NCBI GenBank assembly: GCA_028023455.1
Contig: JAQFVV010000013.1
Location: 13,778,258 to 13,842,257 of the forward strand
DNA length: 64,000 nucleotides
Reading direction: 5' to 3'
Origin: Epiperipatus broadwayi
Lineage: Eukaryota; Onychophora; Udeonychophora; Euonychophora; Peripatidae
In this document: positions 1-14,600 of the stretch, in pieces
Layout of the letters: every line of letters begins with the position of its first letter
Position numbering within the stretch: the stretch's first letter is position 1
Made by a program: the position numbers and the translations under genes
The notes under the pieces: model-generated
What the model was told of the DNA's origin: nothing
The model's database searches: none
The model's input: only the letters and a program-made list of their open reading frames with translations

Positions 1-1000
1 TAGTAAGTTTATTACAGAGTTAAGAGGAAGGTCTGTGACCATCTCTATTGTCAGGGTAGTGGAATGTACACTTCACACATCTCAATTATCTATGGATATC
101 AAGTCCCATGTAATTTTGTAGATGAATGTTGGTGCTAATCTTTTGTCTCCCATATTGATTTAAGCTTAGACATGAGTATTTGATCTGGGTTGTTGTTTAT
201 GGGACTGTAAATCATCATACATCTGATTGACCAATAGGTGAAAAGCAAAAAGGTAGAGCTCCTAATTGGTAATACTGGTAACGAGGATTGTGAGTAATGG
301 CTTCTTACTTGTATGGATAAAAGTTATAAGATCCCTGTAAACATGCAGCAAGGAACAGTGGCTAAATATGTGAACCATGATATCATCTTCCCTATGACAC
401 AAAGGGCAGACTTGGTCTAAGCATGAGAAATCCCTATAGGTGACCAGAAAATGGCATGTCAGAAAAGCATTTAAGTTTATTTTTATTAGGTAAAATAGAT
501 ATTTCAGTTCCAAATGCCAGTGCTTGAATTTTTGATTATGGAATAATTGGAGAAGGTTAGAAGAAAATTACCTGGAAGCATATCATTATTAGTAAGATGA
601 TATGCCTCCCAATAATTGATTTTTTGAGGGTTTGATTATGTGGTGTAGTAAATTTTGATATGTACTCTAATATGGATGATACTTCTTCTCAGGAGGTGGA
701 GGGGTGTCCATCAGGTTCACCAGGATAAAACAATGCTTCAGGAAATTTACAAAACAATTTTTGGATTGTATTATATGAACACTGGAATTGGAATGAGTTT
801 ATGGAGTGTAAGAACAGACTATTGAATTTTGAATGCTTTTGGTGGTTTCTCAGGCTGATGGTCATAGTCTTACCCTTCCAGAATAGTCTTGAGCATAGGG
901 ACTTTATTTTCCTATTGAACCTTAGAGAGAAATTGTTAAAAGGCATAAAGTAGAAAATCCTAGGGAATACTAACTTTATAAAGCAAATTTCAATGAAAAA
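1..1000 (-). pseudogene. Decayed LINE reverse-transcriptase C-terminal region with zinc-binding domain
   Basis: Read on the minus strand, 1003-689 encodes a peptide with the phrase LCSRLFWKGKT followed by an ISLRN-like stretch. This resembles the segment after the reverse-transcriptase core in L1/Tx1-type LINEs. After a frame break, 513-262 encodes CPLC followed about ten residues later by HIFSHC, the CCHC pattern of the zf-RVT domain near the C-terminus of many LINE polyproteins. The reading continues in broken form toward base 1, so the 3' end of the element probably lies outside the window. Stops and frameshifts separate the pieces, so this is a dead fragment. It is clearly a different family from the RTE copies further on. 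The clade is an inference from short phrases; the zinc-knuckle pattern is seen directly. Confidence 0.6.
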
Positions 1001-3020
1001 CAAAAATATTATAAATAGTAAGTTGAGGAGTTATAATAACTTTTACAATAAGAAAACAATTTTTTTAAAAATAATATGAAAAAATAAATACAATGTTGAT
1101 TAACAGGAGCATTCATCTTTTCATAAATAATATATGTAGTTAAATAAATAACAGGTTTCAGGGATTAATGATATGTAATATGTATATTTTCTTGACAATA
1201 AAATATTTTTCAAACAACAAATAAACATGTTTACAAAGATAAAAGTCTTTATTGACAAGATGTAGATCAAAATAACAAGATGTAGATCAAAATAAGCATT
1301 AAGTACAGTTTAAATTGCATTTACCTTTTAAGACAGATAAAATATTAATTAGCATAATAAAGTTTAGTCGAGCATAATTTTATTTTTTATTTTATAAAGT
1401 AAATATTCATTATTAGCATTTAAAAACAGACGTCTTTGTAATAAATGCATAAATGACTATTTCATTTATAAACAAAATAATTGATAAGAATTAAAATAGG
1501 TCATATGTCCAATTTTAATAAATGAAGAAAAAAACATTTCATTCTTTTTTCAACAATGCAAATACAATAATAATTTTAAAATAGCATTAAAAAAAATAAC
1601 TGAATACTTTTAAATGAGCATTCATACATTGCAATTAATATTTATGAGTTCCTTTATCATTTACAAGATCCTAGTATTTTAGCTAACAGTTCTAATTTAA
1701 TCATAAAATAATTCTGGGCAAAATGATAGAAATATTCAACATTTTAACTAATATATCACATTTAATGTTCTTATAGAAAAAGCATATACATCCTTTGCAA
1801 AATTAATGAAAAATAATTTCAAACTTCTGGTATTCAATAAAAGAATTATTATTTTAAAAATAATGTTTAAATATGATAAAACAAAAAAATTGATACCAAT
1901 GAAAATTCTAGCAATGTAAAAACTTTGGTACAAATTTACTGTTGCTGTCAAACAATGAGATAATATGCTGTTTCATGAAAAATGTATAGATGTTAATTTG
2001 GAAAATTTTCTACAGTAAAAGTTTGAAGAAATTTGAAGAGTGATGGTAACGCTAAATTATCAAACTGAACGAATGATTGTTTTAGAACTGGATACTACTT
2101 AAACTAAAAAATAATAATTATTAAAAAAATTATTTGAATGCACTGAAGAAAATATGTGTGTACAAGGGTGATGGTTAAGACTTGAATAGGGTAAGTCATG
2201 TTATAAATAATTAGATGTTTGATTGTCTATCTTGTAATTAATTTATGCAACCTAGTTTTAAAAAAGGTTAAATAATTGAATTTATATTCTGAAATTCTAA
2301 AAATAACTAATTAAAATGACTAAAAAGTTCCAGAAATTCTAAAATGAACTTTGATTAATTTATATTGTTCAGACAATGGACAAAGCAATAATTAGATATT
2401 AATTACATCATTGTTACAATATTAATTATCATTTAGCAAATTATTTAACATTTGAAATTATTTAATAAAAATAAAAATCATTACAGTAATAAAGAATATA
2501 TTTAAACATTTTTTTTAATTTCTCAGAATATTTATTAGTTTAAAATGATATTAGATATTTTCAAAAGAGAAATATCATAAGACAAAGGCATTAAATTAAC
2601 TTTGAAAATATTAATTGTTTTAACAAGGAAGTTAAATAATAAATTCCATTCATGCTCAAACACAAAATAAGATAATTGTTTTAGAAATTAATTTAAAATT
2701 ATTGGCTAAACTTTAAGATTTTTTAGAATAAAAACTAAAGTATAATACTATTAAACTAGCATTTATAAACTGAATTTTAAAATAAACTATCTTAGGCATT
2801 TATGATTCATTTATTGATAATTTAATTTAATAAAAAGATGCAGTAATTAAATTAGGAATAATTTTAACTCTTCCACAATAGCATATGTAAAACTAAGTTA
2901 TACTTTAAATCAATAATGATTTATGATTGTGCACTTACAATTACAAAAAAGTTAAATAAATAAGTTTAATATTTACTAAGGCAATAAACCTCAAACCATG
3001 TGCACTTAAAAATACAAAGA
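1001..3020. other. AT-rich stretch with no recognisable gene
   Basis: No coding potential, splice-flanked ORF or long inverted repeat was recognised. A unit of about 20 bases (ACAAGATGTAGATCAAAATA) is duplicated in tandem at about 1255-1294. The short ORF at 1748-1951 (minus) is low-complexity and not credible. Confidence 0.5.
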
Positions 3021-3233
3021 TAGGGACCTCTACAGGTCTTAACCACAAGCTCTGCTTTGGAAGAAAAGACAGGAACCCCTTCTTTACTTCAACTTACTTT
3101 CTATATAAATAGGTGAAACTGAAGCGGTTAGATCTGAGAGTGCAAAGCTATTCAATACTTCACTGATTAAGTCCACAATTCCTATTACACATTATTACTC
3201 ACGAAATCTTTCCATTTACAACTAGTCAAGTTT
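3021..3233 (+). repeat. Single-unit copy of the foldback repeat found at 22104-22601
   Basis: This stretch matches the left arm of the foldback element at 22101-22340 base for base over long runs, for example GGGACCTCTACAGGTCTTAA, the AAGAAAAGA-AGGAACCCC block, CTATATAAATAGGTGAA and GATTAAGTCCA. Only one orientation is present, so it is a solo unit and cannot form the hairpin. No ORF was seen in it. Confidence 0.75.
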
Positions 3234-6200
3234 AAAAATTATTAAAATTTAATTAGATAAGTCTGTTTAAAACTAGTAATATCTCATAATAGCAACTATA
3301 ACTTAATTCAATAAAGTATAGATGTACTTTAACCACTATTACTGTAAGAATATTTATTTACTAGCAAATAAACTATGTAATTTTTTTTCAATATACTATC
3401 ACAGAGAACTGAACATTAGTTCTTCAGTCATAATTGAAGGTTACAATATATACTTTATTTATGAGTATAAATATTAGTTTATTTTATTGGGGATGTTTGT
3501 TTATTTAACTGTGGCCTAACTGTTATACATATACCCCTGATGTATACAGCAAAGTAGTGCAGTTGACAGGATACATGAAGTAAAGTAGAGTGGCTGCAAA
3601 TGATTGATCTAAAGAAGAGTGAGCTTCAGTTGGCAGAAGAACCTGTGTAAATGATAAAAGGATTGTGGGTGACTAGTGTGTCAATGTCGTAATTATAAAT
3701 GACTTTTATATATAAATTGAACTCCAAAAACATCATTTCACAATAATGATAAAAAGTTTAATATTAGTGACAAAAAAAATTGTATTTGCATGTGAATCAC
3801 ATAGGGAAATATTTGCTCATTAATATGATAGAAGATAACCTAAAGATAGTAAGGCTAATGTGATTGGAGGGAAAAGATGTTCGGCAAATAACAAAAAAAC
3901 TTTGTAAACTGAAGCCTCCAGAGAAAGCAGCTTTTACTTGACCTTACATATTCTGAACCAGAAATATCTAAATGGATGTTACATCTATGTTTTAGAAATA
4001 GGAGATAAGGACTGAGTGAGAAGTATCAATATTACAATATAGCAAGTCACTTAAAGAGATATGTAAATTTAAAAGTGATAAATTCACCTATATGAGAACA
4101 CAGTCATTTATGATGAGTTTTCAAATTGTTGTGAGGACTCAAGAGAAAAATTGAATTAAAAATAATAAACAATGTAGATAATAAATCATGTTTGTTTAAA
4201 TGTACAAATTCTTGGGCAAAAAACTATAGCTTTATTCTAATTTTTGCTAAAATATTGGACAAAATTAATAGAAAAGATGAGAAGAAGCATCACTATTAAA
4301 AAAATAGATATAACTATGGATGTAATTGGTAATGGGATTGATATATGTGGTAAAGTAATAATGCAAGTCAGGCTTTAAAATACATAAAAGAAAGTACTGA
4401 ATACAGTGCTAGATTATCAAAAAGAGAAGAATATATATGATAATAAAACAAATATGGATATGCCTAACTTGGCAAGGCCATACCAAAGAATTCATCAGTT
4501 CAGAGAATCATATGAAACAGAAATGAATGTCTGCTCTTAATCTAATAATGGAATTATTACTATCAAGCAGAAAATTTGTCTGCATTGATAGCAATATGAA
4601 TAACAACAGTGAAGATTCTCTGAGTATAAAGAGAGAAACATTCATTTTGGCATGACCAATCTAAAGAATATTCTGCCAATCATTTCCACAAGGCAGAAAT
4701 AAATGATTGTTCAAGAAATAAAATACAAATTAATAAAGCTATATAAATAATCCAGCAATGCAATTTAATCTTCATTATAAAAGCATGGAAGTTAAAAGAA
4801 CAAAAACAAGTGTGAATAGTGGTCACATATTACTTTACTTGTTTAAATTAAGGCCAAATTGGTTCATCCAAGATAAATATTTAAAAAACCAAGAAAGATG
4901 AATAATTCCTGCTTAATTGAATATCCATTCTGGAGATCATACTCACACATACTAAGAAATGCATTATACAATAGCTCAAGACGTCTGTAATTTATATACA
5001 TAATTATAATGAAACATTAATAAGGCTAATGTGAATAAATCATATATATTTGTCCCTTTGAATATAAATTAATCCTAATTTTAATATTTTTTTTAAAATT
5101 AATTCAAGTAATTTTTATATTTGCTTATAAAAAAAACTGATTTTATAATCTCAATAATTGCAATAGTAAAATTTCAATTGTAACGCAAGACTTGATATAT
5201 TTAAAAAAAAACAAAATCTTTGAGTCAGGTGAGGAAATGGGGAATTAAAATATTTCTGCATTTTTAATTAATTAACTTTTTTTATATAGGAAATGGGGGG
5301 GGGGGGGAGAAAGATGGTTTTCAGAATTTTAAGAAATGAAAATGTGTTATAAATAGCCCTCTCTCATTTGATTCTCAAACAATAAATTCAGCATCTATAA
5401 TATATATGACTTAAGAATGACTGCATTAAATAGCTGATTTTTTAAAATTGTTAATCAGAATTTTCTAGAATCTGTTATACATTTGAATATTATTAATTAT
5501 TTATCTAATCTCAGCTCACCATTTCTGATTCTTTTTACATCCACATACATGTAACTTTAGTAAATTTTTATGTCTTCATAATAAAATAAAATTTAAAATT
5601 TTTCTATAACAGAGTTTAAAATTACAAATTTATGTGAATCATATATATGTAAGCATATGTATAGCTTCAGTATGTTTGTATGCACCATTAGAGATTGATT
5701 TGCATTTGATTAACCAATGAGATTATACATATATACATTCTACTTAGTCAAAAAACAATATAGAAACTTTTATATTATGGAACTGCCTTTCTATCATGAT
5801 GTTAATATAAACAGAACATATGGACATCTTTTGTCTTTAACATGAAAGATCAGTTGGCATTTGAAGATCTTCAGTCATCCTCTCTTTACTAGAAACCTCT
5901 AAATATCAGCAATGAATTCAATTTTTGCTTTGAACGTCCAATAATATTTTATAAATATTTCAAAATCTAACTATGTTCTTTAGTTAATAAATCAGCATGA
6001 AACCAATCCATCCAATATTTTAGGATTACACTTATATTTTTCTACAGGCATAAAATAAAATTATTATAAAACTTATATATTAATGATATATGTCATTATA
6101 AAAATGTAACTTACCATATATGAGAATAAGCTAAAAATGTAGAATTTATGATAAGAAACAATCTATTCATTTTGTCATCACACTTTTTCAGATTTATTCC

Positions 6201-7570
6201 AAATATCAATAGTGATCAACAAATCAATATATAATAAAATCTTTCTAATGGCTTTACCATTAAAACTTTTTTCATCAATTTCTTCATTTTATGATCTGTT
6301 TGTGTTGTAGTATTCAGTCAACAACTATCTTTGTTATACCAGACTAAAAACTGCTAGTTCTACCTGATCTAGAAGTGTTCAAATTCTATTCAATTAAAAA
6401 TGACCCTAGTTCTACCCAATCAAGAACAATTCTAATTTTATTGATTAGTTTTTTTTTTAAAAAAACGTATCTTAATTTAATTTTTACAATAGGATTAGTA
6501 ATAGCATTTTGTACTTGAATCTATTAATCTCTTTTTTATATGTAACCTTATCCTTGTACTAACCTGAGCAGTTTACCTTAATAATAATACAGATAGACTA
6601 AAGAACTTGAGTCTGACCAGTTCTAACTGAAATAAAAAAAACAAAATAATTTGAATGCAATTGTTAAAGTAGTCCATCATTTTTGTAACTTTCAAATGAC
6701 TGCATGTCTATTTTGAGATAAAAATAAATTATCAATCTGTAGTGGTTTAACAATTTGTTTTAGAATATTATTTAAAGTATTCCGTGTGGTTTAGTGCAAA
6801 TATATAATGGCATGGAAAGAAGTTCAACTCCGACATTTCTGATGCTAGAATTTTTTTGTGAATTTCCGAAAAACAAAACATTTGATTATTTTTTTCATAC
6901 TGAAAATTACATCATAAATTTTCATTGAGCAGATGGAAGTGGAAAACTGCGAGAAAACGCCATGTATTAGAAATGGATCTGTGATCAAATAAAAATATTC
7001 AATGAATAGTTTAGAACTGGTAATTAATCATTCGGAATAATTTCCAATTATGTATATACAGATAATTGTACTGCTTAATTAAAATCAATTATCAACTTTA
7101 CAAAATTAAATCCCTCCTCCTATAGATTTTAATAAATTGTTAAATATAACGTAACAATACTGAAAGAATAAATGTTACCTGCGAAAATTCAATAATTTTT
7201 TTTTATCACTTCGCTTTATGAGATTGTTTGATTTTTATTATTGTTAATATTTACATTTCACTTTATCACGCTTGCTTTAAGTCATACTAATATAATTCGT
7301 AAGAAGCAAATATGATTAATAAATTATTATACAAGTCATAAACAAGATTTGATTTTTTTTTAAACTTTTAAAAATTCTTTTTAAAGCTTTTTTAAAGTAT
7401 ATTTCTTTCTATATCTATCCTTTATTTACTTATTAATGAACCTGTAGAGATTCCAAGCAGAGAAATATTGCTGGCAATATAAGAACTCGCTTACAATGGT
7501 CTCCCGTGCTTTTATATATACATCTAAAAATATCTAGAGAAGTCGCCTTTCAGAAAATACAAAAAAAAAT
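3234..7570. other. AT-rich stretch with no recognisable gene
   Basis: Contains homopolymers and simple sequence, including a run of 13 G at 5295-5307, which stands out in such AT-rich DNA. No protein-like reading, tRNA or repeat family member was identified. Older unrecognised repeats may be present. Confidence 0.45.
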
Positions 7571-7731
7571 GTTAATATCTAACATGCAGGGCTATATATA
7601 TATACCTACTCATACAAACAATGTAATATATAGAGTATTTTGAGATTAGACTTTCACATGCCCCTGAACTCTCTACACTCTTTCATACCACTAATACACT
7701 TGACCACATATATGTCTAAAGATAAATAATC

Positions 7732-7775
7732 ACCAATATAAGTATTTTGTGCTAAACCAGCACTTATCAGTTGGT
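7732..7775 (-). ncRNA. Degenerate hammerhead-ribozyme-like motif, left copy
   Basis: On the minus strand, ACCAA (stem I 5' side) is followed by CTGATAA (consensus CUGAUGA, one change), then a perfect 5-bp stem II, GTGCT/AGCAC, with loop GGTTT. AAAA follows where GAAA is required, then a short stem III and TTGGT, which closes stem I. Both copies carry AAAA preceded by C, as expected from CpG decay of an original C-GAAA. The motif is probably inactive now. Confidence 0.5.
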
Positions 7776-8531
7776 CCAGATTATCATCTCTACCCAATAA
7801 GTGCTCAGATTTATATTAAGATAGCCAATCTTCATACTTTAATGGACAGGCTTCAATCTACTCCACCCTCCAACTCTTCAGCTGTCCATCTTATTGAAAA
7901 TCTGATGATGGAATGCTCAAACCCCACACTGATGCCAACATTCTCATCACACTAGGTTCACTATAAGTTACTCTGATCCCTTATGTACAAGACATAAACC
8001 ATTTAAGGACATACATGAGCACTGGGCAGACATTCAAGCTACTATTTAATATCTAACATACAGATTATATATATGCCATGAAATGCGTATATTGGTGATT
8101 ATTTATCTTTTAGATATATATATGTGATCAAGTGTATTAGTGGTATGATATGGTGTAGAGAGTTGAGGGTTATGTGAAAGTCTGAGCTCAAAATACCCTA
8201 TATATTACATTGTTTGTACAGATATATATATAGCCTGTAAATTAGATATTATATAGTACCTTGAATGTCTGTCCAACCCTCATATATGTACTTAAATGGT
8301 TTATGTCCCGTACATGAGTGGATCAGAGTGACTTATAGGCAACCCGGGTGTGATGAGCATGTCAGCATCAGTGTGGGATTTGAGCATTCCATCATCAGAT
8401 TTTCAATAGGATGGATGGGTAAAGAGTTGGAGGGTGGAGTGGATTGAAGCCTGTCTATTAAAGTATGAAGATTGGCTATCTTAATATAAATCTGAACACT
8501 TTTGTATATATGTATAGAGATGATAATCTGG

Positions 8532-8575
8532 ACCAACTGATGAGTGCTGGTTTAGCACAAAATATAAATATTGGT
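8532..8575 (+). ncRNA. Degenerate hammerhead-ribozyme-like motif, right copy
   Basis: ACCAA (8532-8536) is followed by an intact CTGATGA core (8537-8543). Stem II is GTGCT (8544-8548) paired with AGCAC (8554-8558) around loop GGTTT. AAAA (8559-8562) stands where GAAA is expected. TATAAATA gives a two-pair stem III ending in U-A at the cleavage site. TTGGT (8571-8575) pairs with ACCAA to close stem I. The predicted cleavage point, just before 8571, coincides with the B/A unit boundary. A further A unit begins at about 8092 with the same TTGGTG, so its left end also falls at the predicted cleavage site. The G-to-A change in GAAA should abolish or strongly reduce activity. Confidence 0.55.
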
Positions 8576-8665
8576 GATGGTAAGACATATATGTGATTAA
8601 GTGTATCAGTGGTATGAGATAGTGTGGAGAGATGAGGTCATATGAAAGTCTGAGCTCAAAATATC

Positions 8666-11600
8666 CTAAAAAACCATTAAGTAAATGTTATTTCAATCAT
8701 CATCTAAGACTCATCTCCAAGATCTCTTTTTGAATATTCAATTAAAGATCTATAATCAAAGGACTATGCCATAAAAATGGTATTCTTATGAAGTCCCAAT
8801 CATTTTTTGTCCACATCCAACCAGAAAACCAGATGGATGTGTTCTCTTTTAGTATAATTGGAGTCTCATTAACAGATTCAAGACAAAGCATACATATTGT
8901 ACTCATCTGTTTTATAAATGGAATTTAAGAGTTATTGATCAATATAAATGTGAACAAACACAAATCATGAACTTCATAGTTAATAGCTGTCAAATATATG
9001 GCTACAAGGACAGTATAGAAGACCAATAAAAACCATTATTAAATTTATTTTTATCATTTTACCTACATATTTAGCTATTAGCAATTGTCAAAAGAGATAT
9101 ACTTTAGGGAAATAAAATGTTGGAATGAAACCAAATTAAATAAAATAATTAAAATACATAGTCAAGTAATTAAAGTATGTTATTGTGTACAATGTATTTA
9201 TTCTGATCAATGTATAATTAGATAAGCATCCAGTAAGGTTTAGGTGAATGAGTGTAATTCAAAAATTAATTATGGGTCAATAATGAAACCAAATCATTAG
9301 TTGAAATCAAGCCTCCATAAACAAATGATTTCAATATTCACTTTGAAAAATAATTTTAAAGTCTAAAATCTCTAGGAAAGTCAAAATCTAAGACAAAGAA
9401 GAATTTTGAGAACTTTCATGGAGTACCTATCTGTTCTTTGAAGATTGATAAGCAGACTAAAGAATATTACAAATCACATAGATATTTATTACTATTTTTT
9501 CCAAGATTTCTGGTTAATGGTGTATGCATGTAGCTCTACCTTATTCAAGTGTCAATTATTAATGTGTGTAAAATATTTGCCCTGCTTTGTTTTTGCCAGA
9601 TTGAATACTTCCCTTTTACTTAATTAAATAAAAATATTTAGTCTGTTGCAGTCTTTATTTATTTGTTTTGTCACTTACATAACAGACTCATAAAAGAGCA
9701 ATTAGATTATATAAAGCAATATATACATGATATAAATAAATGATAAGTATAGAAACTATTTTTTAACCTTAGTCACAATTGAATAATCCAATTTTCAGGG
9801 TTAAACAAGAGTTAGTTATGATAATTTTCTTTTGAAGACAAATTATTATAAATTTCAGCCTGATAAACTTCACATTGGTATGATATGGTAGAGTAATATC
9901 TAAGAGAACAATTTTCTATAATAATCTAAATTTTCAGATGCAATTAATTAAGACAGACTCACAGATATAAAATAAATATAGGCTGGTTTGGTAAATAGAA
10001 CATTGACATGATTAAATTATAAATACAGAGATCAAATTTTTGCAACAATACTTATGCCATTATTTCATGCAGTTTAATTTTTTAAGCAAAGATTATTCTC
10101 TTGTTTACGAAAAAAGTCGTCTAAAAAAATTTTTATACATAAAAAAATAAGTGCAATTTAAAATCTATATATAAACTATCATAAAAATAGAATACATACC
10201 TGGATTTATTGTATATAAGTAATAATTTTTTATATATAACTATAAAATATTATGTAGAAAAAGATGTTTTGACAACTATTTTGAAAAATGAAGATTTATA
10301 TAGCATCATTTCTCTAAGATGCCAATCATTTCAAAAACCGTCAAATTTCAGAGGAACTTTCATAAGATGTAGTAGTCAAAATTTTGCACAATCCCTTCAA
10401 CTTTACTTAATCATAATTATCTTCATATTTATGGAAAATGTTAAGTCAAAGCAGAAAAGTTATTGAGTATGGCATAGCACTATATATGATGTAGTTAAAA
10501 AATAGAAACATGGAGATTTTTTGGAGGCTTTACAAAAGAATTTTTGTTTGGCTCATCATATGAATCTCTTTAACAGCACGTATTGCTCTTCTTGACTTCA
10601 CATAATAATGCCACCAGAAAAAATCTAGCTTATGAAATAGCATTAAAGATAAATATGAGTTTAAAAACCTAAAAAAATTTACAGTTTCATCACATGATAA
10701 TGACTTCCATTTGATTACTTTCTATAATAAGCTGATTTAAGATTATGCATAAATACAACTTTCATCAACATACTCTAGTAACAACAAGTGTCAATTTGTT
10801 TATTTACATAATTGACAAGTTAAATACTATATTATTTTTTTATGTTTAATACTTTGTGGTAATAATTTTTGCATAAATAACACCTATGTTTCATATTTAT
10901 AATAAAGAACAGTTACAAGCAAGATTAATCCAGAAATTTAAAATAGTTATGAACTCTTTAATAATAAAAAGTGATGGGAAAAAGACATTGCCATTCGCAT
11001 GAATAGAATAAATAAATATCAAATTTTATTTAAAACAAATTTATTCATGAAATTTTTATCTTTATAGATTTTATCTTTACAATATTAGAAATAATTATCT
11101 TACTATAATTCAAAACATCCATTAAAACAATTACTATTAATGCAAGATTTTAATACAAATATTGCTTATGTAATTCTTCCATCATAAACACATTAAATTT
11201 AATTTCATATTGATAAAGATACGTTTCTTTCATAGATCTGATGCTACACTTTCTAAGATCATGAATTAATTCATAGAAGTTCAAATAATTCGAAATAAGC
11301 ATAAATAAAATACAAAAGATTGTATGATTATTAGATACAGTTTTCTTGTATTATCATTTATTAAATAAATCACATTTCTGATATGATGCATTATATTACA
11401 AATGAATGATTTAGAAGAATATTTTTGTATGATGCAAACAACTTATTCTATATGACATAAAATAATTAAAGTGTGTAAGACATGTTTGTGATTGGCACAG
11501 AAAATTGGTTCACCAAACTATTAGAATGATCATGAAAATTAAAAAAAGTTCTAATATATATATAAACATATAATAAATTGTAGCAAATAATGAAATATGA

Positions 11601-14600
11601 ATAATTAATTAAATTGTACTATTAATAAATTAATATTGCATTAAATTGATTTTTAGCTCACTCTATAATTTTACAAAATGTGTGTTTGTTGTTGTATGCA
11701 TTCTTTTATGAAAAAGGGTGTACTTTTATTATTTTACTGCATTTAACAGCAGAGGTCAGTTCCTCACTCTGCCATTATTACAAGATATTATCATACAGTC
11801 ATTAACAAACTTCAAAACTTTTAGAAAATATAGTTGACAAAAATGAAGTGAAAACAACAAATAAAATTGATTATTGTTGCAACAAATGACCACATAGCTT
11901 CTTATTGTTGTCGTCATTTGAAATCTATGTTGTTACAAATTCACAATCACATGATGCTAAATCATGCCATAACATAAAAACATTAAATATGATTTCCACA
12001 GGAAAATCAAATTTTGCAAGTAATATGAAATAATAAAAATATAAATTTAATGAGCATTAAGAATTGTAAAGCAAGATATGATTTTGCAGATTATATAACA
12101 TTAGAATCTTATAGTGTCAAGAATCATGTAATATACTAAACTAAAATACAACTTAATATTGAGAAAACCATACTAAGAAGTCAAGGCATTAGTGAAAATG
12201 CTATTCCAATATATGTCCAGCCTAGATTGTTGCAGAAGTTGAAAAAATAAACAACCATTTTGAAATTATTTAGTAAAACACAAGTTGCCATATTTGGCCA
12301 TGATTGTTTTACATTTGATCAAAAATATCAGCATAATTAGCCAATGAGGTTTTTTAAGATTCTTTTATTCTGGAAGGATAAATTGCAATACTGATTATGT
12401 TAAGACAAAATTCAGAAACTGCATCACCAATAAATTGCAAACCAAAAATGTTATACAAACAGAATCACTGGGGAAACAAATAGCTAAATAGACTAATAAT
12501 GGAAGTCAGTGATTTTGAGTTGACATATCTGAAAAATTACTTTCTTATCCTAATAATATATAATCATACTGACAAATCTGATCAAAAAGAGATTGATACA
12601 ACATACACTGATAATCTCCAACTACCAGTGAACAATCGTAATATTGTATTTTCTTGATACCAAACAAAAATGAGATTATCATATCCTTTTTAATTACTTT
12701 GAACTATTGACATTCTGAAATTGAAACACTCTGAATAATGAGAGTGTGTTTTATGAGGAATAGAGTTGCTTATTCTTCTGAATTATCAAACAAAAATTCT
12801 AAAACCAATTAATGATGGATATTCGGAAGTTATGCATTCAAGCACACATAATAAAATGATTAAAGTTTAAATTGCTAAACATTTATAATAAAAAAAAATC
12901 AAACGTTATTTACACTTTTCTAAGCACTACTAGGTAATGGAAGTAATCAAACATATAACTATCTGCAAGACATATTAAAAGTTGATGCAAAGATTATTGC
13001 TGTCTTATTTTAACACACTACTTCCTCAATGCCAAGGGAAAATCTCAAAATAAATCGATAATAGTTAGATATATGCAAACATGCTTTTTTCTATCAGCAG
13101 TAGTTCAAATGACAAGAAAAGATAATTCCTTCAATATTAATAATATGTAATGCAGCATGTATTTAAGATAGTTTAATAAGAGAAATATTTAAAAGAACAG
13201 TCTAAGATTGCAGTGATGTTAAAGAAGATGATCAAAAATACAGGTGGTGTTGCAACATCCACTAGATGTATCTAACACCATCACATGGAAGTCTTACAGG
13301 ATAAGAGATATAACAGCATCAATAAAACTATGAATTTCTTTAGCCAAGTGAACATTTGAAATAAAGTCGCAAACATTTGTAGCAAAGTACAAAACTTTCA
13401 TCGAACCCCAAAAGTCCACTGTTGAGCAACAAACATTCTTAAGAAACAAATATATTTTGGCTATTTAAAGAACATTTTATGCTTAAAAACAAGGAGATCT
13501 ATATTAGCATTTGGAGTAGGAAAACATCTGTTATATCATTCCTCTATCTTAACTGGATGTGTCTAAATAAATAAAAGGTTAAAGCAAAATTAGGTAAATA
13601 TTACACATGTATATACCAAACATGCACATTACTAAACTGGCAATGATATGTCACTTACTCTATAACAAAATTTAAATCACCCAAATAATTTATAGAGGCA
13701 GTATTTAGTGGTTTAAAACCAAACAATCCATTATTAACAAACCATTACTAATTTTTTCACAATAATAAAATAATCAGCAACTAGATATTCCAGGCTGTTA
13801 TCCTGTTTACAATAATATTACTAGTTGGTTGTGAATCCATATAGAACTTTTTCTATAAATACAAAACTGAAGATTGATTATATTTTAAAGTGTAAAATAA
13901 TTATGATGTGTTATCTATATTGAAAGTCTTTGCATGTTTTCTAGGAATGCTACCATTGGAATCACAATCAGATAAAAATGATGTTATATGTTGTGAAACA
14001 ATTACTCTGGAAAGCTAATGTCAAAATTGTAAGAATTTGTTGTGGTGATTGTAATTTAGAGACCAATCATAGATTAGTGTTGACTACCAATGAATATTAA
14101 GTATCTACAATCACAAATTCAGTGTACTTCTTCTTGTGGACACATATAAAATATAAAAAACCCAGAAGAAATTAAACTCAACAAGAAAGAATAGTTTTGA
14201 GAACTTTTCCAATCTACTCTATGATCACAAAAAAAATAGCTTAGGGAGGATTACATACCACCCTTATTATTATTATATTGTTGTAAGCTTCCAAGGTAAT
14301 AATGTATGCATACAGCTTTTAAGTAAGGACATATTAACATGTATGGAATTGATTGCCCATATCTGTCCTCCTTAAATATACTTAAAACTTCCATACTACC
14401 AAATATTTCTTAAAACATTTAAATATATGCATTTGACAAAGGCAAAATGCTCCACCACACACACACACACACACACAATGCAATAAACATTTTTTGCTAA
14501 TCAAGCATTATGCCCAGGTCACAATACCTTACAAGTCCTCATTATTTTTGTTCAGCATTTATTAATATCTAATTACTACAATTTCATCTTGAAATGACAA

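Larger units (their letters stand above)
7571..8665. repeat. Inverted and tandem A-B-A repeat with hammerhead-like junctions
   Basis: Two unit types are visible. A is about 165 bp and B about 300 bp. On the minus strand the left half (8080 to 7571) reads the end of A, then B, then a full A. On the plus strand the right half reads A (8092-8253), B (8254-8570), then a partial A (8571-8665). The halves meet head to head at about 8080-8091. Each B-to-A junction carries a hammerhead-like motif (listed separately). Tandem plus inverted terminal repeats with a ribozyme at the junction match the known layout of Penelope-like element pLTRs. No reverse transcriptase or GIY-YIG coding is present here, so the assignment to PLEs is inference. 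Short ORFs at 7749-7955 (+) and 8333-8536 (-) are the same B sequence read twice. Confidence 0.8.

Noticed and set aside
7749-8536. Two similar ORFs of 67-68 codons on opposite strands (7749-7955 and 8333-8536)
   Set aside because: They are the same B repeat unit read from both arms of an inverted repeat. The peptide has no known motif, and staying open in two related copies of this length is weak evidence.
10209-10640. Transposase-like readings on the minus strand near 10540-10640
   Set aside because: Short protein-like phrases were seen but no catalytic motif, terminal repeat or consistent frame.
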